In this document: positions 1-6,118 of the stretch, piece by piece | Layout: each line of letters opens with the position of its first letter | How positions within the stretch are numbered: the first letter of the stretch is position 1 | NCBI GenBank assembly: GCA_019307545.1 | Contig: JAFDJI010000072.1 | Span: 1 to 10,926 of the forward strand | From: Deltaproteobacteria bacterium | Lineage (GTDB): Bacteria > Myxococcota_A > UBA796 > GCA-2862545 | DNA: 10,926 nucleotides | Reading direction: 5' to 3' | Translations under genes and position numbers: made by a program | Notes under the pieces: model-generated | Told to the model about the DNA's origin: nothing | Databases searched by the model: none | What the model saw: only the letters and a program-made list of their open reading frames with translations

Positions 1-147
1 GAACGACGTGAACTGCGTCTTGTCCATGCCCTGTTCCGCCAACACTTTCGTGATCGCCGCGGTCAGGGTGGTCTTGCCGTGATCCACGTGACCGATGGTC
101 CCGATGTTCACGTGTGGCTTGGTGCGATCGAATTTCTCCTTGGCCAT
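1..147 (-). CDS. tuf: Elongation factor Tu, N-terminal 49 residues (runs off left edge)
   Basis: EF-Tu is the GTPase that brings aminoacyl-tRNA to the ribosomal A site. Only the first 49 codons are in the window. They read MAKEKFDRTKPHVNIGTIGH and continue into the G1 P-loop GHVDHGKT at residues 19-26, which is diagnostic for EF-Tu. Switch I and all later domains lie beyond the left edge. ATG at 147 is chosen because a GGAGAG Shine-Dalgarno sits six bases upstream; an in-frame ATG at 153 directly abuts that site and is unlikely to be used. The gene follows four tRNA genes on the same strand, 37 bases after the encoded CCA of tRNA-Thr(GGT). It is probably co-transcribed with them, as in the tufB operon of E. 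coli and in many other proteobacteria. Confidence 0.97.
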   Translation of the reverse strand, partial: MAKEKFDRTKPHVNIGTIGHVDHGKTTLTAAITKVLAEQGMDKTQFTSF

Positions 148-184
148 GACCATCTCTCCGGGTTTTCTGTCCGCGTTAAAAGGG

Positions 185-260
185 TGGAGCCCATGACCGG
201 ATTTGAACCGGTGACCTCTTCCTTACCAAGGAAGTGCTCTGCCGACTGAGCTACATGGGC
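185..260 (-). tRNA. tRNA-Thr (anticodon GGT), CCA encoded
   Basis: The minus strand folds into a complete 73-base cloverleaf with acceptor stem GCCCATG/CATGGGC. The anticodon stem CTTCC/GGAAG closes the loop TTGGTAA, giving anticodon GGT, which reads ACC. The T-loop is TTCAAAT and the discriminator base is T. CCA is genomically encoded at 187-185. It is the last tRNA before tuf, in the place of E. coli thrT. Confidence 0.97.
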
Positions 261-273
261 AACAGGTGTCGGG

Positions 274-349
274 TGGAGCGGGAAACGGGACTCGAACCCG
301 CAACATCCAGCTTGGAAGGCTGGTGCTCTACCAATTGAGCTATTCCCGC
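274..349 (-). tRNA. tRNA-Gly (anticodon TCC), CCA encoded
   Basis: The cloverleaf on the minus strand has acceptor stem GCGGGAA/TTCCCGC and D-stem GCTC/GAGC. The anticodon stem CCAGC/GCTGG closes the loop CTTCCAA, giving anticodon TCC (reads GGA/GGG). Discriminator T is followed by encoded CCA at 276-274. It corresponds in position to glyT of the E. coli tufB operon. Only 13 bases separate it from the next tRNA, consistent with processing from one transcript. Confidence 0.97.
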
Positions 350-388
350 GTCAAGCGGCGCCGAGCGACGCCGTGATCTCGAAACAGG

Positions 389-473
389 TGGTGGGGGGAG
401 TAGGAATCGAACCTACGTAGGCTAAGCCGGCGGGTTTACAGCCCGCTCCCTTTGACCACTCGGGCATCCCCCC
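389..473 (-). tRNA. tRNA-Tyr (anticodon GTA), type II, CCA encoded
   Basis: This is an 82-base tRNA plus encoded CCA on the minus strand. The acceptor stem is GGGGGGA/TCCCCCC. The anticodon stem GCGGG/CCCGC closes the loop CTGTAAA, giving GTA. A long variable arm follows, as expected for a class II bacterial tRNA-Tyr. Discriminator A is followed by CCA at 391-389. Its place between tRNA-Thr and tRNA-Gly matches tyrU. Confidence 0.97.
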
Positions 474-516
474 AAACAGGGAAACAGGTTGTTCAGAGAA
501 CGACCCAGAAATGGGA

Positions 517-589
517 AGCTGGCGGTGGGAGTTGAACCCGCAACCTGCTGATTACAAATCAGCTGCTCTGCCGATTGAGCTACGCCAGC
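517..589 (-). tRNA. tRNA-Thr (anticodon TGT), CCA not encoded
   Basis: This is the first tRNA of the minus-strand cluster. The acceptor stem is GCTGGCG/CGCCAGC. The anticodon stem GCTGA/TCAGC closes the loop TTTGTAA, giving anticodon TGT (reads ACA). The discriminator is T, followed by TCC rather than CCA, so the 3' end must be added after transcription. It corresponds to thrU as the lead gene. A TTGACA promoter lies about 30-55 bases upstream. Confidence 0.97.
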
Positions 590-618
590 GCGCCTGCCCC
601 CGATCCGGGCGGTGACGG

Positions 619-645
619 CTTATGCCCACGGCCAGCCAGTGTCAA
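619..645 (-). promoter_or_regulatory. Sigma-70-type promoter of the tRNA-tuf operon
   Basis: On the minus strand a perfect -35 TTGACA (645-640) is followed after 15 bases by CATAAG (624-619) as a -10-like hexamer. A strictly GC-rich stretch follows. Start of transcription is expected near 612, giving a leader of about 23 bases before the first tRNA. A GC-rich discriminator is typical of stable-RNA promoters under stringent control. The spacer is short and the -10 matches only four of six bases, so the exact -10 is uncertain. Confidence 0.6.
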
Positions 646-737
646 GCAGGCGCATCGCAACGCTGCTTCTTCCGAACTGGCGACGGCCCCAGGGCAACCA
701 TCTGGACCCTCCACGCGAGGCTCTGGCCGCTATCCAG

Positions 738-1847
738 CTATTCCTTTGGAGGGTGGAACCACTCTCCCGGCAGACGCGGGGCGAGATCCAGCTCCAGGAT
801 CTCCACGTCGTCCGCGAGTTCCTTCCCCTGCCACGTCCCAATCCGGTGCGGCACCACCAACCCACCCGCCACCTCGCGGTAGTCGGAGAACCGGTGGACG
901 ACCTCGCCCACGTCGCTGCCGAAACGCACCTCCCGGACCAGGAAGGTCTCCGGATCGAGGACCAACGCCACCGATCCGGTGCTTCGGTCTCCATCGTGAC
1001 GGAGCAGGTGACATGACACCCCGTCCAGCTCCACCACGCCATCCTGGTAGAGGAGCTGCAGTTCGGCCCGATGTTGGGTCGCCCGCGCAAAACCAAGGGG
1101 AAAGGCTACCACCCGCTCCGGAGAGAAGCGGTGGAGCGCCTTCGCCGTCCGTTCCAGGTCCTGGACCGAAGGCGACCCCTCTTCCACCGACAGCCAAGCC
1201 CCTTCCTCGTCGAGCCAGGTCCGGCTCTCGGCACCCTACCCCTCCACGACGTCCACCTCCAGGTACACCGCAGACCCGCGGCGCGCGTACACGTGGTCGA
1301 AGGTCGATCCCTCCGGAAGGACGCGCCGGAACCGAAACAGCAGTCTCGGGGCCTTGTCAAGCACCGCGATGCCACCGTCGACGCCGCCGTGGGCGCGCAC
1401 TGCACGTTCCACCATCGCCGCCACCGTCTCCGAACCCGGTGGTGCCTCGGCCGTGGGCGCCGGATCGTCTTGGGGCACCTCCTCCGCGATACGCACCGTG
1501 GCGGGTGCTTCCCCAGCTACGTCGGGCTCCGGTGTTTCGCCGCTCGCACCCTCACCCCCGTTGTCGTAGACCGCCATGCTGCGGCCGGTGCGCTCGGCGA
1601 GGGTCCGGGCCGCTTCAGTCGCGACCTCCTCCAATTCGAACCCTTCGACCAGGGGCACGTACTCCCACCCGGTCCCGTGTCGGTATCGGCGCACCACCCG
1701 CGCGTGCCAGCCCTCGGCGTTTGCCTCCCGCACCACGGCCATCGCCTCCGTCCGGGTCCGCGCCGCGGGGCCTTCCAAATAGTAGGCACCTCGGGTGGGA
1801 GCCGCGAACGCTACCGCCAACAGAAGAAGGAGAGTGCCGATGCTCAT
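738..1847 (-). pseudogene. Secreted SPOR-like / LolA-like protein gene interrupted by an in-frame amber codon
   Basis: One continuous frame runs from ATG 1847 (GGAG five bases upstream) to TAG at 740-738, broken by TAG at 1238-1236. The first part is 203 codons. It has a hydrophobic export signal (residues 1-20, MSIGTLLLLLAVAFAAPTRG), a SPOR-like segment (about 21-95, with WEYVPLVEGF), an acidic proline-rich linker (about 96-140), and the start of a second domain near AHGG (152-155). After the stop the same frame gives SRTWLDEEGAWLSVEEG and about 150 more residues of beta-rich character. These end in HPPKE and resemble LolA/LppX-like lipoprotein-carrier folds. The second domain clearly spans the stop, so the gene looks disrupted. 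TAG is an ordinary terminator elsewhere here (dnaJ, FHA gene, dprA), so recoding is unlikely. Substrate unknown; the family assignments are tentative. Confidence 0.7.
1236..1238 (-). other. In-frame amber codon splitting the SPOR/LolA-like gene
   Basis: The minus strand reads GAG GGG TAG GGT GCC at this point. The protein on both sides is in the same frame and keeps a coherent domain (YLEVDVVEG, stop, GAESRTWLDEEG). A one-base change from CAG, GAG, AAG, TGG or TTG would produce it. No downstream start with a convincing ribosome-binding site lies within the next few codons. The first possible restart is a GTG at 1187. Confidence 0.85.
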
Positions 1848-1939
1848 CCGGGCTCCGTCTTGTGCTGCGAATATCCGGACCCCGTCGTCGACGCCCGTTA
1901 CCGTATCCAGCGACGAACGTGATCCAGGGTCGAGACGCC

Positions 1940-3289
1940 ATGAGAGAGAGCGAGCTGGCGGCCGTGGTGGAAGACCTGAGCGAGCTGGAAGGCCGCTCCT
2001 TCTCCGGGGCCTGGCAGCCGGCTCGGGATCGCCTCGTGCTCGGCCTCGGACGCCACGGCTTCCTGCTCCTGGTCCCCCGGGGCCCCCTTCCACGACTCCA
2101 CAGTCTCCATGAGCGCCCCGCCAACCCGAAGCGTCCCTTCAGTTTCCAGGGGGCATGCCGCGCCCACCTCAAGGGTCCGCTCACTGCCCTGCGCAAGGTG
2201 AAGGACGAGCGGGTGCTGGATTTCGAGTTCGGCACAGAACGCCTGCACCTCCGACTCACCGGGCGTGGTGGTGGCCTGTGGCTGCTGCGCGCCGAGGAGA
2301 TCATCGCCGCCTACGACGGACCTGCTCCCGAGGCGCTTCCGGAGCTTCCCGCACTCGCTCCACGATCCCTGACACCCCGTTTCGAGCCCGAGGGAGACGA
2401 GACCTGGGACCTGGCCGCACGCCGATGGTTCGGGGAAAGGGAGTCTGGAAACGCGCTCACACTCCGCCGCACCCAGCTGAGACGCAAGCTGCAGCGCCTG
2501 ATCGACCGCGACCAGCGACTGTTGGAAGCCCTGGAGGCCGACCTGCACAAGGCCACCGAGGCGCCACGACTCCGGACCCAGGCAGACACCCTCGCCGCTC
2601 ACCTGCACGAGATCCCGCGTGGCGCCCGGGTGGTGGTGTTCTCCGACCTCGAGTACCCCGATCAGGAACACCGCATCCACCTCGACCCCGCCAGCCCGCC
2701 TTCCGCGACCATGGAGCGGCTCTACCATCGGGCCCGACGCCTGGAACGGGTGGGCGATCGGGTGCTCGACCAGATGGTGGAGGCCGAGGAACGGCTGGAA
2801 CGACTCCGCACCGCAATCGGCGAGGTGGAGGGCGCCGACGCCGCTGCGCTGCCGCTCCTCGAGAGCCTGGTCCCGCGAACCGCCACGCGCGCATCCGAGC
2901 GAAAGGCGGAACCCTGGGACACCTGGACGGGTCCAGACGGCTCGGTGGTCCTGGTGGGCCGCAACAGCCGATCCAACCGGGTGCTCACCTTCCAGAAGGC
3001 CCGCGGCCGGGACTTCTGGCTCCACATCCGCGAGCGACCTGCCGCGCATGTGGTCATTCCCCTCCGTGAGGGCAAGACGCCGTCACGAGAGCTACTCCTC
3101 GCCGCGGCCCAGATCGCCCTGGTCAAGGCCAAGGTGTCCGAAGGGGCATCAGCGGACGTGCAGTACACCCGGGTGAAGAACGTGCGGTCCATTCCCGGCG
3201 ACCCGGGGGGCAGGGTGATCCTGCACGAGGAGAAAGTGCTCTATGTCCGCCGCGACGCGGCGGCGCTCGTGGGGTGGCGGAAAGAGTGA
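1940..3289 (+). CDS. NFACT-family protein (RqcH/Rqc2-like), short form
   Basis: This 449-residue protein resembles RqcH, which binds split 50S subunits carrying stalled nascent chains and recruits tRNA-Ala to add alanine tails. Residues 1-125 look like a compact NFACT-N domain. Two arginine-rich helical stretches (about 172-215 and 255-295) look like the coiled-coil arms. Residues 335-440 are NFACT-R, with GRNSRSNRVLT (340-350), FWLHIRERPAAHVVI (359-373) and VQYTRVKNVRSIPG (407-420). At about 570 residues B. subtilis RqcH is longer; the helix-hairpin-helix part seems absent here. The functional Asp-Arg pair aligns with Glu90-Arg91. ATG 1940 is chosen because the domain begins there; the in-frame open stretch back to 575 crosses a tRNA and the minus-strand gene and is not coding. 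Its stop lies 17 bases from the convergent protease gene. Confidence 0.88.
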   Translation: MRESELAAVVEDLSELEGRSFSGAWQPARDRLVLGLGRHGFLLLVPRGPLPRLHSLHERPANPKRPFSFQGACRAHLKGPLTALRKVKDERVLDFEFGTERLHLRLTGRGGGLWLLRAEEIIAAYDGPAPEALPELPALAPRSLTPRFEPEGDETWDLAARRWFGERESGNALTLRRTQLRRKLQRLIDRDQRLLEALEADLHKATEAPRLRTQADTLAAHLHEIPRGARVVVFSDLEYPDQEHRIHLDPASPPSATMERLYHRARRLERVGDRVLDQMVEAEERLERLRTAIGEVEGADAAALPLLESLVPRTATRASERKAEPWDTWTGPDGSVVLVGRNSRSNRVLTFQKARGRDFWLHIRERPAAHVVIPLREGKTPSRELLLAAAQIALVKAKVSEGASADVQYTRVKNVRSIPGDPGGRVILHEEKVLYVRRDAAALVGWRKE

Positions 3290-3306
3290 CGACCGTGCCC
3301 GCGCAC

Positions 3307-4148
3307 TCAACCGAAGCGTAGGGGCGCCGGCGTGAAACACAGCACAAACGCCACCCCGGCAGCCACCGCGATCCACCGAGCCCTTCGGCACGGTGGATCC
3401 CGGTCACGGCGGGCAGTGAGCGGATGACGCGTGCCCACCAGGTGGATGACCGCTGCCCACACAGCCCACCCGGGCCACCAGAACCCGCCGAGCAGCAACA
3501 CCGCGGTGATCCCCCAGCTGCTCACCCCGGCCCACGACGGGAAGAGCGCGGCGGTGACGTGGCCGCCGTCCAACTGGCCCCACGGAATGAGATTGAGCAC
3601 CGTGATCGGCACCCTGTACATGCCGCCAGGGCCAGCGGGTCCAGCGCGGTGGGTGCCGCGGGCAAAGCGCCAGTGAAGGCGAGCCCGGCCAGCGACCACA
3701 GGGGGGGCGCCGCAAGCACCACCCCGGCCGGTTCCGCGGGCGCCCCGATCGTGAACCGCAGGGCGAGGAGGACCGCGATGGCGCACAGGCCTGCCAAGGG
3801 CCCCATCGCCCCCATCTCGAGCAGGCCCGAACGAGTGCCCGGAATCTCTCGAAGCCGCATCACCACGCCCACCGGGAGAAACAAAGGAGGTCCCAGCCGA
3901 ATCCCGTGCCCCCACGCGGTGAGCCAGTGCCCTGCCTCGTGTGCGGAGAGGAACCCCAGCAGGGCGATCGTGAACGCCGCAGCACGCCCCAGGACCTCCG
4001 GGTGGGCGAGCAGGGGTCGCTCCCACCACCACAGCACTGCGGTGAGGTACAAGACCACACAGGTCACCAGGAACGACACCACCGCGACGCGCCGCGCGCG
4101 AACCTCCGGGTCCGGCTTCGGGATCAAGCTCGGTGTCGCCCGTTCCAA
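3307..4148 (-). pseudogene. Site-2 protease (M50 family) membrane metalloprotease, frameshifted
   Basis: Site-2 proteases cut transmembrane segments of regulators inside the membrane. The first frame starts at TTG 4148 (AAGG eight bases upstream). It encodes 176 plausible residues with several hydrophobic segments and the zinc motif HEAGH at residues 70-74, ending in LDPLALAA. The sensible sequence then continues in another frame from about 3624: GMYRVPITVLNLIPWGQLDGGH. This holds the second zinc motif (LDGGH), followed by hydrophobic segments and RHPLT near the C-terminus, to TGA at 3307. Read unshifted, the first frame ends at 3522 after 208 residues and lacks the LDGGH aspartate. The join at about 3621-3627 needs a net one-base shift. 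No slippery heptamer is visible. It is either a true pseudogene or a consensus error. It diverges from dnaJ and converges on the NFACT gene. Confidence 0.8.
3621..3627 (-). other. Frameshift point in the site-2 protease gene
   Basis: On the minus strand GCG GCA TGT reads as Ala-Ala-Cys in the upstream frame and as GGC ATG TAC (Gly-Met-Tyr) in the downstream frame. Relatives of this family commonly have an Ala-Ala-Trp-x-Gly-type junction here, from memory of the family. A net loss of 3n+1 bases fits, for example a 10-base deletion between two GGCATG copies. The mechanism is inference; the change of frame is seen directly. Confidence 0.75.
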
Positions 4149-4158
4149 ACTACTCGCC

Positions 4159-4186
4159 TTGTCCCCCAGCCCGGAGGGCGTACATT
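4159..4186 (+). promoter_or_regulatory. Possible promoter of the dnaJ-like gene
   Basis: TTGTCC (4159-4164), a 16-base spacer and TACATT (4181-4186) form a moderate sigma-70-like promoter. It lies in the 71-base divergent gap before the J-domain gene. Predicted start of transcription is near 4193, leaving a leader of about 27 bases. I see no CIRCE-like inverted repeat. Confidence 0.35.
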
Positions 4187-4219
4187 CTTCGACAGGATCC
4201 GTACCCGTTCGAGGCTTGG

Positions 4220-5176
4220 ATGAACAACCCCTACGCGACCCTGGGCGTCTCTACCACCGCCTCCCAGGAAGACATCAAGAGATCGTACAAGAAGCTCGCT
4301 CGAAAGTACCACCCCGACGTGAACAAGGCTCGCGGGGCGGAGCAGGAGTTCAAGGACGTCAACGCCGCCTACGACGCCGTCGGCGACCCGGAAAAGCGGA
4401 AGTTGTACGACGAGTTCGGCGAGGTGGCTCTCAAGCCCGGTTTCGATGCCCAGAAGGCAAAGGCCTGGCAACAGGCATCGTCCGGCTTCGGCCGCAGTCC
4501 CCGCGGTGGGGGCCCCAGGTCCCGCGCCGGGGGCGGGGGCTTCTCCTTCGACTTCGGCGGCGACATGGACATGGACGACTTCCTGTCGGACCTGTTCTCG
4601 ACCCACACCCACTCCCCCAGTCCACGCTCGGAGCGAGGGGCAAGCCAATCCATCGAGATGACCATCGACGCCATGACCACCTTCTTGGGGGGCGAGCGTC
4701 GCATCAGCATGCAGCGCCCAAACGGCTCCGTGGATCGTATCGTGGTCAAGATCCCGGCGGGCGCCAAGGACGGCGTGAAGCTGCGGATTCAGGGGCAGGG
4801 GCTCCCCCCCCGTGGGGGCGGACCATGCGGCGATCTGTTCATCACACTCAACGTCCCGGAGCACCCGATCCTCAAGCGACAGGGCCATGACCTGGAGATG
4901 AACGTCCCACTCACGGTGCTCGAGTCCCTGGAGGGCGCGCGCATCACCGTGCCGACCCCCACTGGTGACGTCCGGGTCACCATCCCGGCCGGGGTGGAGG
5001 TGGGTACCCGCATGCGCTTGAAGGGCCGGGGCGTGCAGCGCAAGGGCCGGGCCGGTGACCTGTACCTGGTGCTCCAGACCCAGGTCCCCAACACCAAGGA
5101 GCCCTGGGTCGTCGAGGCCGCCAAGGCGATGGAAAGCGCCTATGCCGGCGACATCCGGTCCGGACTCAAGCTGTAG
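4220..5176 (+). CDS. DnaJ/CbpA-type (class B) Hsp40 co-chaperone
   Basis: Hsp40 proteins deliver clients to DnaK and stimulate its ATPase through the J-domain. The 318-residue product has a J-domain at about 3-68 with HPD at 31-33 and KLYDEFG at its end. A Gly/Phe-rich linker follows (about 88-113, GGGGFSFDFGG), then an acidic MDMDDFLSDLF stretch (116-126). Two C-terminal client-binding beta domains come next (about 144-215 and 222-290, with IPAGAKDGVKLRIQGQG and IPAGVEVGTRMRLKGRG). There is no CxxCxGxG zinc finger, so it is closer to CbpA than to canonical DnaJ; E. coli CbpA has 306 residues. ATG 4220 has GAGG five bases upstream. The frame is open 29 codons further back, but that part overlaps the start of the divergent protease gene and is not family-like. 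The stop faces the FHA gene 12 bases away. Confidence 0.92.
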   Translation: MNNPYATLGVSTTASQEDIKRSYKKLARKYHPDVNKARGAEQEFKDVNAAYDAVGDPEKRKLYDEFGEVALKPGFDAQKAKAWQQASSGFGRSPRGGGPRSRAGGGGFSFDFGGDMDMDDFLSDLFSTHTHSPSPRSERGASQSIEMTIDAMTTFLGGERRISMQRPNGSVDRIVVKIPAGAKDGVKLRIQGQGLPPRGGGPCGDLFITLNVPEHPILKRQGHDLEMNVPLTVLESLEGARITVPTPTGDVRVTIPAGVEVGTRMRLKGRGVQRKGRAGDLYLVLQTQVPNTKEPWVVEAAKAMESAYAGDIRSGLKL

Positions 5177-5188
5177 CGCTCGCGCCAC

Positions 5189-5935
5189 CTATTTCTGGAT
5201 ACCGAGCTTCATCACCGTCTTGCCGCAACCGATGGTATCGCCGGACTGCAACTTACAGACCGTCACCCGCCGACCGTTGTGGTAGGTGCCGTTGGTGCTG
5301 CCCAGATCGCGCAGGAAGACCATCTCTCGCCCGAAGACCTCGATGACGGCGTGGTGACGACTCACTTCGACGTCGGATAGGGGGACCTCACCTTGTCGAC
5401 GGCCGATGGTCACGTTGCCACGGGTGAAGCGGAATACTTTTCCCACGTCCTGGCCCGCCACCACCTCCACCGTGGCATTCAATCCGGGAGGCAGGCGGAG
5501 ATCCTGTCCGATCACGTCGGCCTGGGTCCGGGTTCGCTCGGAAGATCCGCGTAGCTCCACCAATTCCTCGTCCAAGAGCCAGGCGATGTCGAGTTGGGAG
5601 AGTCCGGGCCGCTCTCCAGCAAGCGCCTCCTGAGGAAACTCATCCCCGATGAACAGGAGCATCCGGCTCCCACCGATGGTGATCTCCGCACCCGGACGCA
5701 ACGTGGTCTCCCGAACCAGTCGGCCGTCCACCATGGTGCCGTTCGTGCTGCCGAGGTCCTGCAGGATCCAGCCCTTGTCCCGCAGCATGATGCGACAGTG
5801 GGTGGAGCTGACCAGGGGATCATCCAACAACAGGTCGCCGCGCTTCCGCCCCACGACGAGGGGGGTGTCGTCCTCCAGGGGGACGTTCAACCCCTGGCGG
5901 GCGCCGCTCACGATTTGGAGGAACGCCTTGGGCAC
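5189..5935 (-). CDS. Tandem FHA-domain protein
   Basis: FHA domains bind phosphothreonine peptides, so this is a likely reader or adaptor for Ser/Thr-kinase signalling. The 248-residue protein has two FHA domains. FHA1 (about 5-97) has VGR at 28-30, SSTH at 43-46 and LGSTNGT at 61-67. FHA2 (about 155-246) has IGRR at 177-180, SRHH at 192-195 and LGSTNGT at 211-217. Both keep the Arg, Ser, His and Asn residues that contact phosphopeptide. The linker (98-150) is acidic then Arg/Thr-rich and could hold phosphorylation sites. There is no signal peptide or membrane segment, so a cytoplasmic protein is expected. The start is GTG 5935, the base after the stop of the preceding 45-codon ORF, which implies translational coupling. 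No kinase gene lies in the window, so its partner is unknown. Confidence 0.9.
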   Translation of the reverse strand: MPKAFLQIVSGARQGLNVPLEDDTPLVVGRKRGDLLLDDPLVSSTHCRIMLRDKGWILQDLGSTNGTMVDGRLVRETTLRPGAEITIGGSRMLLFIGDEFPQEALAGERPGLSQLDIAWLLDEELVELRGSSERTRTQADVIGQDLRLPPGLNATVEVVAGQDVGKVFRFTRGNVTIGRRQGEVPLSDVEVSRHHAVIEVFGREMVFLRDLGSTNGTYHNGRRVTVCKLQSGDTIGCGKTVMKLGIQK

Positions 5936-6073
5936 TCAGGCACTCCGCGCCTGGCGGGCCTCGCGTTCCCGCCGGCCTTTCCACCAGCCGAAGTACCGGC
6001 TGGGCAGGGTCTCCGGCTCGTTCTGGAGGCCATCGCGAAGGCTGATCTCGTAGATGGGAACGCCGTCGGTCAT
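5936..6073 (-). CDS. 45-residue ORF with an HMG-CoA-lyase N-terminal motif
   Basis: ATG 6073 has GAGGAG four bases upstream, and TGA at 5938-5936 directly abuts the GTG start of the FHA gene. The product begins MTDGVPIYEISLRDGLQNEP and continues ETLPSRYFGWWKGRREREA. IYEISLRDGLQNE matches the first beta-strand and catalytic Arg-Asp of the HMG-CoA lyase family (usual form EVGPRDGLQNE), but nothing of the remaining barrel follows. The tail has two tryptophans and is strongly basic. About 87 percent of codons end in G or C, as in real genes here. It may be the stump of a deleted lyase gene or a small protein in its own right. A complete enzyme is excluded by length. Its position inside the unit 46 bases after the carbamoyltransferase-like gene supports translation. 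Confidence 0.65.
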   Translation of the reverse strand: MTDGVPIYEISLRDGLQNEPETLPSRYFGWWKGRREREARQARSA

Positions 6074-6077
6074 CTGG

Positions 6078-6083
6078 CTCCTC
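6078..6083 (-). promoter_or_regulatory. Ribosome-binding site of the 45-residue ORF
   Basis: GAGGAG on the minus strand, with four bases between it and ATG 6073, is among the strongest Shine-Dalgarno matches in the window. It is the main reason, with the abutting FHA start, to regard the small ORF as translated. Confidence 0.65.
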
Positions 6084-6118
6084 TGTCTGGAACGTACCAC
6101 AGGACCCGCGCTCCCAGC

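Noticed and set aside
1236..1238. Recoding of TAG as pyrrolysine or another amino acid
   Set aside because: TAG terminates dnaJ, the FHA gene and dprA here, and no recoding element or suppressor tRNA is visible.
575..1939. Plus-strand open frame extending the NFACT gene upstream to about 900 codons
   Set aside because: It begins inside tRNA-Thr, runs antisense to the signal-peptide-bearing SPOR/LolA-like gene, is full of Pro, Arg and Gly typical of shadow frames in GC-rich DNA, and has no domain. The family homology starts at ATG 1940.
3290..3306. Intrinsic terminator between the convergent NFACT and protease genes
   Set aside because: The 17-base gap holds no stem-loop followed by T residues on either strand.
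3600..3650. Programmed ribosomal frameshift in the protease gene
   Set aside because: No X-XXY-YYZ heptamer occurs where the frames must join (about 3621-3627), and no such mechanism is known for this family. A mutation or consensus error is simpler.
3424..4890. Plus-strand 488-codon open frame across the protease and dnaJ genes
   Set aside because: It is antisense to HEAGH/LDGGH-coding sequence and out of frame with the J-domain protein. Composition is low-complexity Pro/Arg and no motif is recognisable.
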